From: an uncultured Desulfobacterium sp.
Lineage (GTDB): Bacteria > Desulfobacterota > Desulfobacteria > Desulfobacterales > Desulfobacteraceae
NCBI GenBank assembly: GCA_937124525.1
Contig: CAKZLA010000235.1
Span: 1-12,709 of the forward strand
Reading direction: 5' to 3'
Length of the DNA stretch: 12,709 nt
Under the pieces are notes generated by a model that had not been told where the DNA came from, did not search any database, and worked only from the letters and a program-made list of their open reading frames with translations. The translations under genes and the position numbers were made by a program. Shown here in pieces: positions 1 through 5,882 of this stretch (positions are counted from its first letter, which is position 1; each line of letters starts with the position of its first letter).

Positions 1-8
1 TATTTGAT

Positions 9-194
9 CTAATGACGTAACTCAGGTGGGATCGGCATATTAGATTGTTGTAATTTCGGGCGTTCACCGCCACGTTTGCGATACTGCTTGAGCTGGAACA
101 CATACGCCAACACTTGAGCCACTGCGGTAAACAGCCCATCTGGGATCTCTTGCTCCAACTCTGTCGAATGGTACAACGCCCGAGCTAATGGCGG
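9..194 (-). pseudogene. flhB: FlhB C-terminal fragment (flagellar export switch)
   Basis: About 62 codons of the C-terminal cytoplasmic domain of FlhB, the flagellar type III export component that switches substrate specificity. The visible stretch reads PPLARALYHSTELEQEIP, then AVAQVLAYVFQLKQ and a tail ending PIPPELRH before a TAG stop at 9-11. In FlhB this part follows the autocleaved NPTH loop, which is absent here, as are the four membrane helices (full FlhB is about 350-380 residues). Homology ends at about 188-194, where methyltransferase coding sequence starts on the other strand. The VLAYVFQLKQYR style recalls gammaproteobacterial FlhB, but that is from memory. No flagellar gene neighbours it. 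It is a broken piece or one side of a chimeric joint, and cannot be expressed as FlhB. Confidence 0.75.
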
Positions 195-424
195 AGTATA
201 CCCGCCTGTCAATGGATGCGGGTGCTCGGATCATTGGTGGCTGTTGTGGCACGACGCCTGCGCATCTGGTTGAAATGCGCCGCGCGCTTGAAACGCGGTC
301 CAAAGGAACCACTCCGGCACTTGACCAGATCACGACCGCACTTGGCGCGTTTTCGTCAGAAAGTGATGGCACCGACGGTGCTGGCCCCACGCGCGCACCA
401 CGTCGTGGCCGCCGCGCGCGATAG
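188..424 (+). pseudogene. Betaine/homocysteine S-methyltransferase C-terminal fragment
   Basis: C-terminal 78 codons of a homocysteine S-methyltransferase-domain protein, which moves a methyl group to homocysteine to make methionine. The diagnostic motif GGCCGTTPAHL is at residues 17-27 of the fragment; its two cysteines are ligands of the catalytic zinc. Upstream MAEYTRLSMDAGARII fits the last barrel strand and helix. The first zinc cysteine and most of the (beta/alpha)8 barrel, roughly 250 residues, are missing, so it cannot be active. The tail after the barrel ends in a basic APRRGRRAR before TAG. The stretch is much richer in GC than the DNA to its right and resembles Rhodobacterales Bmt proteins (recollection). 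The ATG at 188 is an internal methionine, not a true start. Confidence 0.72.
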
Positions 425-440
425 CCATCGCCCCAATTCA

Positions 441-1628
441 GAGAAGCGACAGTTGATCCCCGATCTGCACAGGTGGCGCAAACAAATCGGTCCGGTTCCA
501 GGTGTTGAGACCATTGCCTTTGCAGCCAACCGGGGCGGTCCCGGTTCCGGCAAGGGGCTGACCATTGGCCTGAGCCACCGGGATGCGGATATTTTGAACC
601 GGGCCGGCGAAGACCTTGCACAGCGTTTAAGTGAGTATCCCATGATTTCGGACATTGATGACGGATCTGCCCAGGGAAAACAGCAGTTCGATATCACCCT
701 GACCCCTGCGGGCTTTCGCATGGGGCTTACCCCGGGAACCATTGCTGCTAAAATCCGGCATGCTTACCAGGGTATTGAGGCGGTGAAAAATCAACGGGGA
801 AGAAACGAGATCACGGTAAGAGTGCGGTTGGCAGGGGACGAGCGCCTTTGTGAAACCGCATTTGAAAATTATGTGATCAATGCCCCAAACGGGGAGATCA
901 TGCTCAGGGATGCCATTAAAATCATCAAAGGAAGGGCCTATACCGTGATCAGCCGGAGCAACGGCCGGCGGGAAATTGAGGTCGCAGCCAATGTGACTCC
1001 CCAGTCAATGGCCGAGAATATTATCCGGGATATGAAGCAGGATATCCTGCCGTCCCTTGTGGCCCGGTATCCGGGCCTGTCTTACGGATTAAAGGGTAAA
1101 CAGGCTCATCTCAAGGAGAGTATGACCGCGCTGTTCAAAGGCTTGGGCCTGGCATTATTCTGTGTGTTTGCCCTGCTTGCCATTCCCTTTAAAAGTTATT
1201 TTCAGCCCTTGATCATTATGATCTGCATTCCCTTTGGCATCATCGGAGCCGTGGCCGGCCATATTATCATGGGGTATTCCATGTCTATTCTGAGTCTGTT
1301 CGGTATTGTGGCCATGGCAGGCGTGGTGATCAATGACGCTTTGGTGCTCATTGATTTTGCCAACCAACTGGTTCGCAACGGCATGCCTTTGAAGGATGCA
1401 GTCAAGGCCGCCGGGATACAGCGGTTCAGGCCCATTATTTTAACAACATTAACCACCTGCGGGGGCTTGGCCCCGATCATCATGGAAACTTCGTGGCAGG
1501 CCAAGTTTCTTATTCCCATGGCCATCTCCCTTGGGTTTGGTATTTTTTTTGCCACCCTGATCACCCTGGGGCTTGTGCCTTGTCTTTACCTGATATTGGA
1601 GGATATAAAAGGCTTTTTTAAAATATGA
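441..1628 (+). CDS. RND efflux permease, C-terminal third (5'-truncated)
   Basis: About 395 residues from the C-terminal end of an AcrB-type (HAE1-like) inner-membrane pump that normally has about 1040. Homology starts near EKRQL and WRKQIGPVPGVE (about 441-500), in the second porter region. It continues through the docking-type stretch containing NAPNGEIMLRDAI to five membrane helices (TM8-TM12, about nt 1140-1600). TM10 reads AGVVINDALVLIDF, with Asn where AcrB has the proton-relay Lys940. It ends with LGLVPCLYLILEDI and TGA. The frame stays open leftward to an ATG at 216, but 216-440 is the methyltransferase DNA read in another frame, so that extension is not native. TM1-TM7 are missing, so the product cannot pump. 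No adaptor or outer-membrane partner is adjacent. Probably native to the Desulfobacteraceae-like host. Confidence 0.85.
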   Translation, partial: EKRQLIPDLHRWRKQIGPVPGVETIAFAANRGGPGSGKGLTIGLSHRDADILNRAGEDLAQRLSEYPMISDIDDGSAQGKQQFDITLTPAGFRMGLTPGTIAAKIRHAYQGIEAVKNQRGRNEITVRVRLAGDERLCETAFENYVINAPNGEIMLRDAIKIIKGRAYTVISRSNGRREIEVAANVTPQSMAENIIRDMKQDILPSLVARYPGLSYGLKGKQAHLKESMTALFKGLGLALFCVFALLAIPFKSYFQPLIIMICIPFGIIGAVAGHIIMGYSMSILSLFGIVAMAGVVINDALVLIDFANQLVRNGMPLKDAVKAAGIQRFRPIILTTLTTCGGLAPIIMETSWQAKFLIPMAISLGFGIFFATLITLGLVPCLYLILEDIKGFFKI

Positions 1629-1929
1629 AAATGTTTTAGGAACGAGTCCGAAATAACATCCCCCTTTAAAAATTAGGGGTACATGCCCCTTCTCGTCAGT
1701 CCTAAGTTCTTTGCATGTTGTGTATTGAGATTTGCTAACCCTCTGAAATTATAGAGCCTGTACCTTAAAGCTTGATTTTATAGGCCTTAATAATTTCAAT
1801 GAGTTATGAGAACTTAGGACTCTTGAGGCCCCTTTAACAGTTGCGTGTTTTGAAAAGGGTGAGTTATTTAGAGCCTGTTTAAAAAGTCAAAATCCCCAAG
1901 ACTAAGAATGCTGGGCCTTTTCTCGCGCA
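1629..1929. other. Gene-free spacer between the RND fragment and the fic gene
   Basis: About 300 bases with no credible reading frame. The right part lies downstream of the converging minus-strand fic gene. It contains a 13-bp inverted repeat (separate entry) and two copies of TAGAGCCTGT (near 1753 and 1868). A weak stem just past the fic stop, CCCCAAG (about 1893-1899) with CTGGG (about 1910), is followed on the minus strand by a T-containing stretch. It could serve as a poor terminator, but this is not convincing. The repeats look like decayed mobile-element ends rather than regulatory DNA. Confidence 0.5.
1698..1821. repeat. 13-bp inverted repeat pair enclosing about 98 bp
   Basis: AGTCCTAAGTTCT at 1698-1710 is matched exactly by its reverse complement AGAACTTAGGACT at 1809-1821. 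The match does not extend outward or inward. The 98 bases between contain no reading frame. This has the geometry of a small non-autonomous element, or of the ends of a decayed insertion sequence, but I see no target-site duplication. Confidence 0.6.
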
Positions 1930-3324
1930 TCACTGCCCCTGCCGGGGCCGGCCATCCCGGATTAAAACCCAGTCTAAAAAATCGGAACGCCGCAGGCGGT
2001 AACGAGCCACACTACCTTCATGCAATTTTGAAAACGCCTGGTCCAATATTTTAGCAAAGGCGATCCGGTCTGTTTCAGGCACAAGTCTTTGGGACAGATC
2101 CGTGATCACTTGTTTGGACAAGGATACACGCCCGTTCACAACTTCCTGAACGGCCTGGATAATTTCCTGTCGGTACCGGATTTTTAACGGATCAGGCGCA
2201 GCCAGATTTTTTGTGATGGCCAGATATCTTTGGCAGGACCGTTCAAAGGCCCAAACAAATACGTCCTTTAGCAGTTCAATCTTGTTGAGTTCATACACAC
2301 CAAGTATCCCTTCAACGTATGAACGTTCAGGAACATCAACAAAAGAAAGTGGGCATAAATTCTGTTTGATTAAGGGAATATTGGCTCCAATACGCGCCAC
2401 ACGCTTGTTCACATCTTCAAAGGGTTGCAGATAAGGGAGCTGGACCAGTAAAAAAAAGGCCTGTTCAAAGGGATCTGGAATAGCTTTGGCTTTGTTCAGA
2501 AGCAGGCGAAAAAAGTCTTCCAACTGCTGGGGCATGGCCAGGGGATAAAACACTGTACCGGATATATCCACCGGCCGTCTCCGCAGGCGGCCGCAGGCAT
2601 CCTCGTCGTGCATTAGATTCTGGGACAGCACCGCATGAAGATTCTGAAAGGTAAACAGATCAAAATCGACCTGATCTGCATCCTCGACCAGCATTTCAAT
2701 GGCGGCCTTGTGGTTCAGTATCATCTGGGTTTCCTGTGCATCTTTTCCTTCTGCGGCCCGGCCGAATTCAATGAGGTGCTGGGTATCAAGCCGACTGTAT
2801 GTATTTCCCTCAAGCTTTGAGGACGCCCAGGACAAATCCACAAGAAGCCGTCCCAGTATATCCCGGGCATAGGTTCCGGCAGGCCCGGTCCCGGCAGAGG
2901 TCCGGCCGATGTCATGTAGCTGTATCCGAACCCCTTCGGGCAGGTACCATGTTTTACCGGGAATATAGGACAATAGAAATTCCCGCTCATATCCAACTGG
3001 TCGACGATGCATTAACGGCTTTTGGATATCTTTTCGGATACGGGCCCCTTCGAAAGACATGGGGACATACGGTTCCTTGTCCGACGACAGCGCCTCTTGT
3101 ACCGTAATTGTCCGGTAAACCCGGGCCGTACTTTTGCCTTCAGACATGATGCGCCCATCTGAAATCAACTGCTCCAGGCGTCTTTGAAGCGTTCTGCGAC
3201 TGATTCGTCTATCCTGCACTTTCACGAGCATTTTTTCCAAAAAAGAAATGCCTGTCCCTTCCGGACAATCGTTAATAATGGAAAAAATATTTTTCAGATC
3301 TTCGGCTTGTTTTGAGCTTGGCAT
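1930..3324 (-). CDS. Fic-domain protein with N-terminal winged helix
   Basis: A 464-residue protein. Residues are numbered from an upstream GTG at 3333; subtract 3 for the ATG start. Residues about 30-75 (ISRRTLQRRLEQLISDGRI) form a winged helix. Residues 171-176, SSKLEG, match the Fic inhibitory-helix motif (S/T)xxxE(G/N), N-terminal to the core (class II). The Fic motif at 303-314 reads QPFEDVNKRVAR against the canonical HxFx(D/E)xN(G/K)R: Phe, acidic, Asn, Lys and Arg are kept, but the catalytic His is Gln (CAA at 2425-2427). Typical Fic enzymes move AMP from ATP onto a target hydroxyl; activity here is doubtful, or the target differs. The C-terminal 90 residues form another helical, basic region. 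The ATG at 3324 is preferred because AGAGGTG lies seven bases upstream, overlapping the alternative GTG at 3333. Monocistronic, no antitoxin partner. Likely a regulator, possibly autoregulating through its winged helix. Confidence 0.88.
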   Translation of the reverse strand: MPSSKQAEDLKNIFSIINDCPEGTGISFLEKMLVKVQDRRISRRTLQRRLEQLISDGRIMSEGKSTARVYRTITVQEALSSDKEPYVPMSFEGARIRKDIQKPLMHRRPVGYEREFLLSYIPGKTWYLPEGVRIQLHDIGRTSAGTGPAGTYARDILGRLLVDLSWASSKLEGNTYSRLDTQHLIEFGRAAEGKDAQETQMILNHKAAIEMLVEDADQVDFDLFTFQNLHAVLSQNLMHDEDACGRLRRRPVDISGTVFYPLAMPQQLEDFFRLLLNKAKAIPDPFEQAFFLLVQLPYLQPFEDVNKRVARIGANIPLIKQNLCPLSFVDVPERSYVEGILGVYELNKIELLKDVFVWAFERSCQRYLAITKNLAAPDPLKIRYRQEIIQAVQEVVNGRVSLSKQVITDLSQRLVPETDRIAFAKILDQAFSKLHEGSVARYRLRRSDFLDWVLIRDGRPRQGQ

Positions 3325-3361
3325 GGCAGGCACCTCTTAAATTGTTCTAAAACCAACAGGA

Positions 3362-3420
3362 GTGACACGGGCGTGACACAATAATGGCATACAAATGACA
3401 TAGAATTTGTCACAAGTCAA
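3362..3420 (-). promoter_or_regulatory. Putative fic promoter/operator with TGACAC motifs
   Basis: Just upstream of fic lie GTGACAC at 3362-3368 and 3373-3379 (11-bp period, one helical turn), TGACAT at 3396-3401 and an inverted TGTCAC at 3408-3413. The last two make an imperfect palindrome, TGACA-N7-TGTCA. A TTGACT (3415-3420, minus strand) could be a -35 box, but I see no well-spaced -10. The arrangement suits an operator for the protein's own winged helix; the regulator is an inference. Confidence 0.4.
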
Positions 3421-3503
3421 GAATGCAGTGTTTCGAGGATTAAAATTTTAGACCAACGCCGTAATCGACAAAATTTACGGTGCAGAGATTCCAATCCGAT
3501 CAG

Positions 3504-3572
3504 ATAATTCGGGGGACACCTAAATAATTCGGGGGACACCTTACTTTTAATTCGGTAATTCGGGGGACACCT
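3504..3572. repeat. Three short direct repeats with core ATTCGGGGGACACCT
   Basis: ATAATTCGGGGGACACCT occurs at 3504-3521 and 3524-3541 (20-bp period). A third copy, TAATTCGGGGGACACCT, is at 3556-3572, with a truncated TTAATTCGG just before it (3548-3555). Similar GGGGACACC words are commonly seen beside IS200-like Y1/REP-associated transposase genes in many bacteria (recollection). No such transposase is in the window, so these appear to be orphan copies. No hairpin structure is obvious within a unit. Confidence 0.65.
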
Positions 3573-3580
3573 TACTTAAT

Positions 3581-3941
3581 TCAAACAAAAATTAGTAAGC
3601 CCCCTCTATTCGCTTATTTTTTTATAACCTATTGAATTTATTAATACCAAAAAGTTGGCCATTAAAAAATCAAGTTAAAATTGTGTAATAATTACATAGT
3701 CTTATAAAAATGAGCGAAATGTGGGTAAGACGTCCTCATGACCTGAATTTTTTCCGCTCGGCAATGTAATCATAATTGGTTGGTATGACACAAATTTAAG
3801 CGCTTTTTGAGTAAGTTCTCAATAAGTCCGGGCATTCAGGGAATCCATTTTGAATGGTATCAGACATTTAAAGAGTAATCAGGCTTTATCAGCCCGAGGT
3901 TATTGAAAATTTACCCTTTTGAGCTCCAAGTTGTCGTAACC
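3581..3941. other. AT-rich gene-free stretch
   Basis: About 360 bases of AT-rich DNA with stops in all frames and no recognisable gene, RNA or strong hairpin. The right end runs into the IS91-like remnant, so part may be that element's more decayed upstream coding sequence. Confidence 0.45.
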
Positions 3942-4160
3942 ATAGAAGTTTATCTTTTGGTTTGCCTAAAATGTCATGCCTAAATCAAAACTACTTCCTT
4001 CATCGAAAACCTTGATGTTATCGAAAAGATTCTACGTCACCTGGGCTTATGGGATATTTACAACCATGATCCACCTCAGGCGGTTATTCCTGATCCCATT
4101 CCGGAGTTGGTTTATGACTTTTCGGTCTCCCAGATCCCGGCAGTTGAGTATTGGAATTGA
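3942..4160 (+). pseudogene. IS91-like transposase, C-terminal remnant
   Basis: Read in the frame ending at TGA 4158-4160, the DNA gives EVYLLVCLKCHA, a TAA stop at 3981-3983, then SFIENLDVIEKILRHLGLW, DIYNHDPPQAVIPDPIPELV and a final YDFSVSQIPAVEYWN. The CxxC pair followed by xxFIE...IEKILRHLGLW and the PELVYD...VEYW ending match, from memory, the C-terminal tail of IS91-type (Y2/HUH) transposases. The catalytic tyrosines and most of the protein (usually about 350-400 residues) are absent. The internal stop and the degraded start show it is dead. The 95-codon open frame starting at 3976 is an out-of-frame reading of this remnant and is not a gene. Confidence 0.6.
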
Positions 4161-4187
4161 TTTTTTGGCAGCCTTCATATATGCCCC

Positions 4188-4260
4188 AAAGTACTTTACA
4201 CTTTTTTTGAAGAAAGTCTTTAAACATGGGGGAATGGTCTCAAAGACTGCAAAGTACTTT
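4188..4260. repeat. Paired palindromes AAAGTACTTT
   Basis: The perfect 10-bp palindrome AAAGTACTTT occurs at 4188-4197 and 4251-4260, each preceded by C. Between them AGTCTTT (about 4215) pairs with AAAGACT (about 4242), giving a nested stem. It lies directly downstream of the transposase remnant and may belong to that element's 3' end. Confidence 0.4.
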
Positions 4261-4278
4261 TGAAGGATGTCGATTTTT

Positions 4279-4390
4279 TTAGCTATTCGCGGGGTTTCCG
4301 GTTGGTGCTTCCAAAATCAGCTTAGAATCAATGTTTTTCAAGTTTACTTTGGCAATTTCTGATGCGGCTGGCCCTTTTGCCTCAATTTTG
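4279..4390 (-). pseudogene. Short coding-like tail of unknown gene
   Basis: On the minus strand a frame ending at TAA 4279-4281 reads KIEAKGPAASEIAKVNLKN then IDSKLILEAPTGNPANS. It looks like the 3' end of a real gene: good amino-acid variety, no low-complexity sequence. It is cut at about 4390 exactly where the 21-bp inverted repeat begins, and the frame closes soon after (stop at 4414-4416). I do not recognise the family. With only about 36 codons it could be chance. Confidence 0.25.
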
Positions 4391-4485
4391 GTAAGTACCC
4401 GACCATATATTCTTCAAAATAAAATTTTGAAATATCAATGACATATCTCTGTATAATACCGAAAAATATATGTATGGGTACTTAC
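4391..4485. repeat. Imperfect 21-bp terminal inverted repeats around a nested hairpin
   Basis: The left arm at 4391-4411 starts GTAAGTACCC and ends CATATATT. The right arm at 4465-4485 is its reverse complement at 18 of 21 positions, with three consecutive mismatches in the middle. Inside, TTCAAAAT-AAA-ATTTTGAA (4413-4431) is a perfect 8-bp hairpin. A 95-bp unit with GTAA ends resembles a miniature element, and IS66-family ends also start GTAA. The 8-bp flanks (CAATTTTG and TTCCCTTC) do not match, so no target-site duplication is visible. Confidence 0.6.
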
Positions 4486-4503
4486 TTCCCTTCTTCCGGC
4501 AAC

Positions 4504-4557
4504 TGCCCCCGCCCGGCCACAAACACAACAGGTTGTGCCTGTGGCCGGGTGGGGGCA
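4504..4557. repeat. 54-nt GC-rich hairpin
   Basis: The arms at 4504-4521 (TGCCCCCGCCCGGCCACA) and 4540-4557 pair over 18 positions with a single G-T. A symmetric AA/CC internal loop follows (4522-4523, 4538-4539), then CACAAC/GTTGTG (4524-4529, 4532-4537) around a two-base centre. It stands out in AT-rich DNA. On the plus strand TATTTT follows the stem, so it could terminate plus-strand transcription, but no plus-strand gene precedes it. A dispersed REP-like palindrome is equally likely. Confidence 0.7.
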
Positions 4558-4678
4558 TATTTTAAGCTTCTGATATTTTTTTATACTTTTGGAGTCAAAA
4601 AGCAAGTTTTGATCTGTAAAAGAACTGGCTCGGCTAATTAAGGTCATTGGCCGCCAAACCATTTAACGTGTATTTTTT
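4558..4678. other. Spacer between hairpin and gene tail
   Basis: AT-rich; nothing recognisable is seen. It ends in a run of T (4673-4680) that, on the minus strand, follows directly after the GGAGGCTAA end of the short tail to its right. Confidence 0.4.
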
Positions 4679-4786
4679 TTAGCCTCCCGGTTTGTATAAT
4701 GAGAGCATATCTTCCTGCTTTTCACGGAGCAGGTTGATTTGGGTTTGCGGGTTCTGACGTTCGGTCAGTTGTTTATTTAACCGGCT
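4679..4786 (-). pseudogene. Coiled-coil C-terminal tail of a disrupted gene
   Basis: On the minus strand, immediately beyond the end of the AraC gene and in a different frame, lies ESRLNKQLTERQNPQTQIN followed by LLREKQEDMLSLYKPGG and TAA at 4679-4681. The heptad-like leucines and charged pattern suggest a genuine helical or coiled-coil C-terminus. It has no start codon or ribosome site of its own and overlaps the last codons of AraC. It looks like the 3' stub of a gene broken by arrival of the AraC/pump cassette. The family is not recognised. Confidence 0.4.
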
Positions 4787-5688
4787 TTCGTTTGCACAGG
4801 AGTGTCCTGCATCTTTAGAAAATTGATATCGCGTCCCGGCGGGTTTCCAAACATGCGGGCATATTCACGGTTGAATTGTGAAGGGCTTTCATAGCCGACA
4901 TGATAGGCCGCGCTTGAAGCATCCAGAGAATCGACCAGCATAATGCGCCGCGCCTCCACCAGTCGCAGATGTTTCTGGAACTGCAGCGGACTCATGGATG
5001 TAACTGATTTAAAATGCGTATGAAAAGACGAGGTACTCATCCCTGCATATTCGGCCATTTCTTCCATGTTGATAGGCTCATGGAAGCTGGATTGTATTTT
5101 ATGGATGACAGCGGCAATTCGCTGCATATTGCTGCCTTTCAGAGCGATTTGAGCCACTGTGTCCCCGTAATCGCTGCGCAGCAAACGGTAATATAATTCA
5201 CGTTTCATTTGCTGCGCCAGAACGGGGACTTCCTCCGGCGAATCCATCAGCCGCGCCAGACGCAGGACGCTTTCGCTAAATGCTTCATCAGCCTGGCCGA
5301 CAAAAATTCCTCTCTTTGTTGCATTCATGCGGATGGGGTGTCCGATATAGATAAGAAGTTCGGAAAGCTGCTGCATATCAATACGGATTTTCAGGCAAAG
5401 ATACGGCTCAGCTTTTGACGCTTCGGTGATCTGGCCGACCATAGGCAGATCAACCGACACAATCAGGTAACTTGACGGACCGTAGCGATAAACCTCTTTA
5501 TCCAGCATGCCCTGTTTGTACCCTTGGGCGATCACACACAGGGACGGCTCATAAACCGTTGATGTCAGTTGCTCCGTTGTGGAGGCTTTAAAACAAAAAA
5601 CGCCGGGGATCGCAGTTTCGTTTACCCCATCACTCTCGGCATATTGATCAATTAATGCGGCAAGTTTTTTTAATTGCTCCGGGTTCAT
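4777..5688 (-). CDS. AraC-family regulator, divergent from the pump operon
   Basis: A 303-residue cytoplasmic transcription factor. Residues about 20-180 fit the AraC N-terminal ligand domain of the YqhC type (YEPSLCVIAQGYKQ at 46-59, PSSYLIVSVDLP at 71-82, PYLCLKIRID at 95-104). Residues about 205-290 hold the two helix-turn-helix units: MEEMAEYAGMSTSSFHTHFK (208-227) and the signature VGYESPSQFNREYARMFG (264-281) followed by NPPG. The ATG at 5688 has a near-ideal AAGGAGG ten bases or less upstream. It is transcribed away from the efflux operon across a 194-bp gap, the usual layout for a local regulator that also controls itself. The ligand is unknown; relatives sense aldehydes or small xenobiotics. 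Length and motifs are complete. Confidence 0.92.
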   Translation of the reverse strand: MNPEQLKKLAALIDQYAESDGVNETAIPGVFCFKASTTEQLTSTVYEPSLCVIAQGYKQGMLDKEVYRYGPSSYLIVSVDLPMVGQITEASKAEPYLCLKIRIDMQQLSELLIYIGHPIRMNATKRGIFVGQADEAFSESVLRLARLMDSPEEVPVLAQQMKRELYYRLLRSDYGDTVAQIALKGSNMQRIAAVIHKIQSSFHEPINMEEMAEYAGMSTSSFHTHFKSVTSMSPLQFQKHLRLVEARRIMLVDSLDASSAAYHVGYESPSQFNREYARMFGNPPGRDINFLKMQDTPVQTKAG

Positions 5689-5708
5689 AAGGCCCTCCTT
5701 CCTTATTG

Positions 5709-5728
5709 ATAGTTTAGATATCTACTAT
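5709..5728 (-). promoter_or_regulatory. Candidate araC-type gene promoter -10 overlapping a palindrome
   Basis: On the minus strand TATAGT (5724-5729) lies upstream of the regulator gene and makes a good -10 box; no clear -35 lies 17 bases upstream. It overlaps the perfect palindrome TAGATATCTA (5715-5724), itself framed by ATAGT (5709-5713) and ACTAT (5724-5728). This could be an autorepression operator. The -10 call is modest; the operator is inference. Confidence 0.4.
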
Positions 5729-5791
5729 AACGCATGCCCTTTACCGGTTCCAGAGATATTCCTGGCATTTGGAAAAATAGGCAAAAATACT

Positions 5792-5833
5792 GTAAGTTTG
5801 TGTATTTAGGCTTACCGTTCCTTCTTATATACT
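5792..5833 (+). promoter_or_regulatory. Candidate promoter of the efflux operon
   Basis: TATACT at 5828-5833 is a plausible -10. The matching -35 position (about 5805-5810, TTTAGG) is poor, as expected for an activator-dependent promoter. GTAAG (5792-5796) and CTTAC (5811-5815) form a short inverted repeat across the -35, a possible AraC-type contact site. This would leave an untranslated leader of about 45 bases. Confidence 0.35.
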
Positions 5834-5882
5834 GGGATTATAGCTGAATGAACGGACACAAACAATACGGAGATCATAGGGC

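Noticed and set aside
216..440. N-terminal extension of the RND fragment from the ATG at 216
   Set aside because: This is the methyltransferase DNA read in a different frame; it is rich in Arg and Ala with no membrane or porter character.
1893..1929. A strong rho-independent terminator for fic
   Set aside because: The stem is short and bulged, and the following T-tract is interrupted.
2799..3107. A plus-strand gene inside fic
   Set aside because: It is antisense to a well-supported coding region, with no ribosome site or domain.
3504..3572. A CRISPR array
   Set aside because: Spacing is only 2-15 bases between units, unequal, and there are no cas genes.
3976..4263. A 95-codon plus-strand gene
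   Set aside because: It overlaps the IS91-like remnant in another frame; the remnant's frame gives the recognisable protein.
4504..4557. An integron attC site
   Set aside because: It lacks the GTTRRRY/RYYYAAC core sites, and no gene cassette or integrase is nearby.
4435..4662. Small cysteine-containing proteins on either strand across the 54-nt hairpin
   Set aside because: Both readings simply translate the palindrome (PATGTTCCVCGRAG / PATNTTGCACGRVG) and share its symmetry; no start signals.
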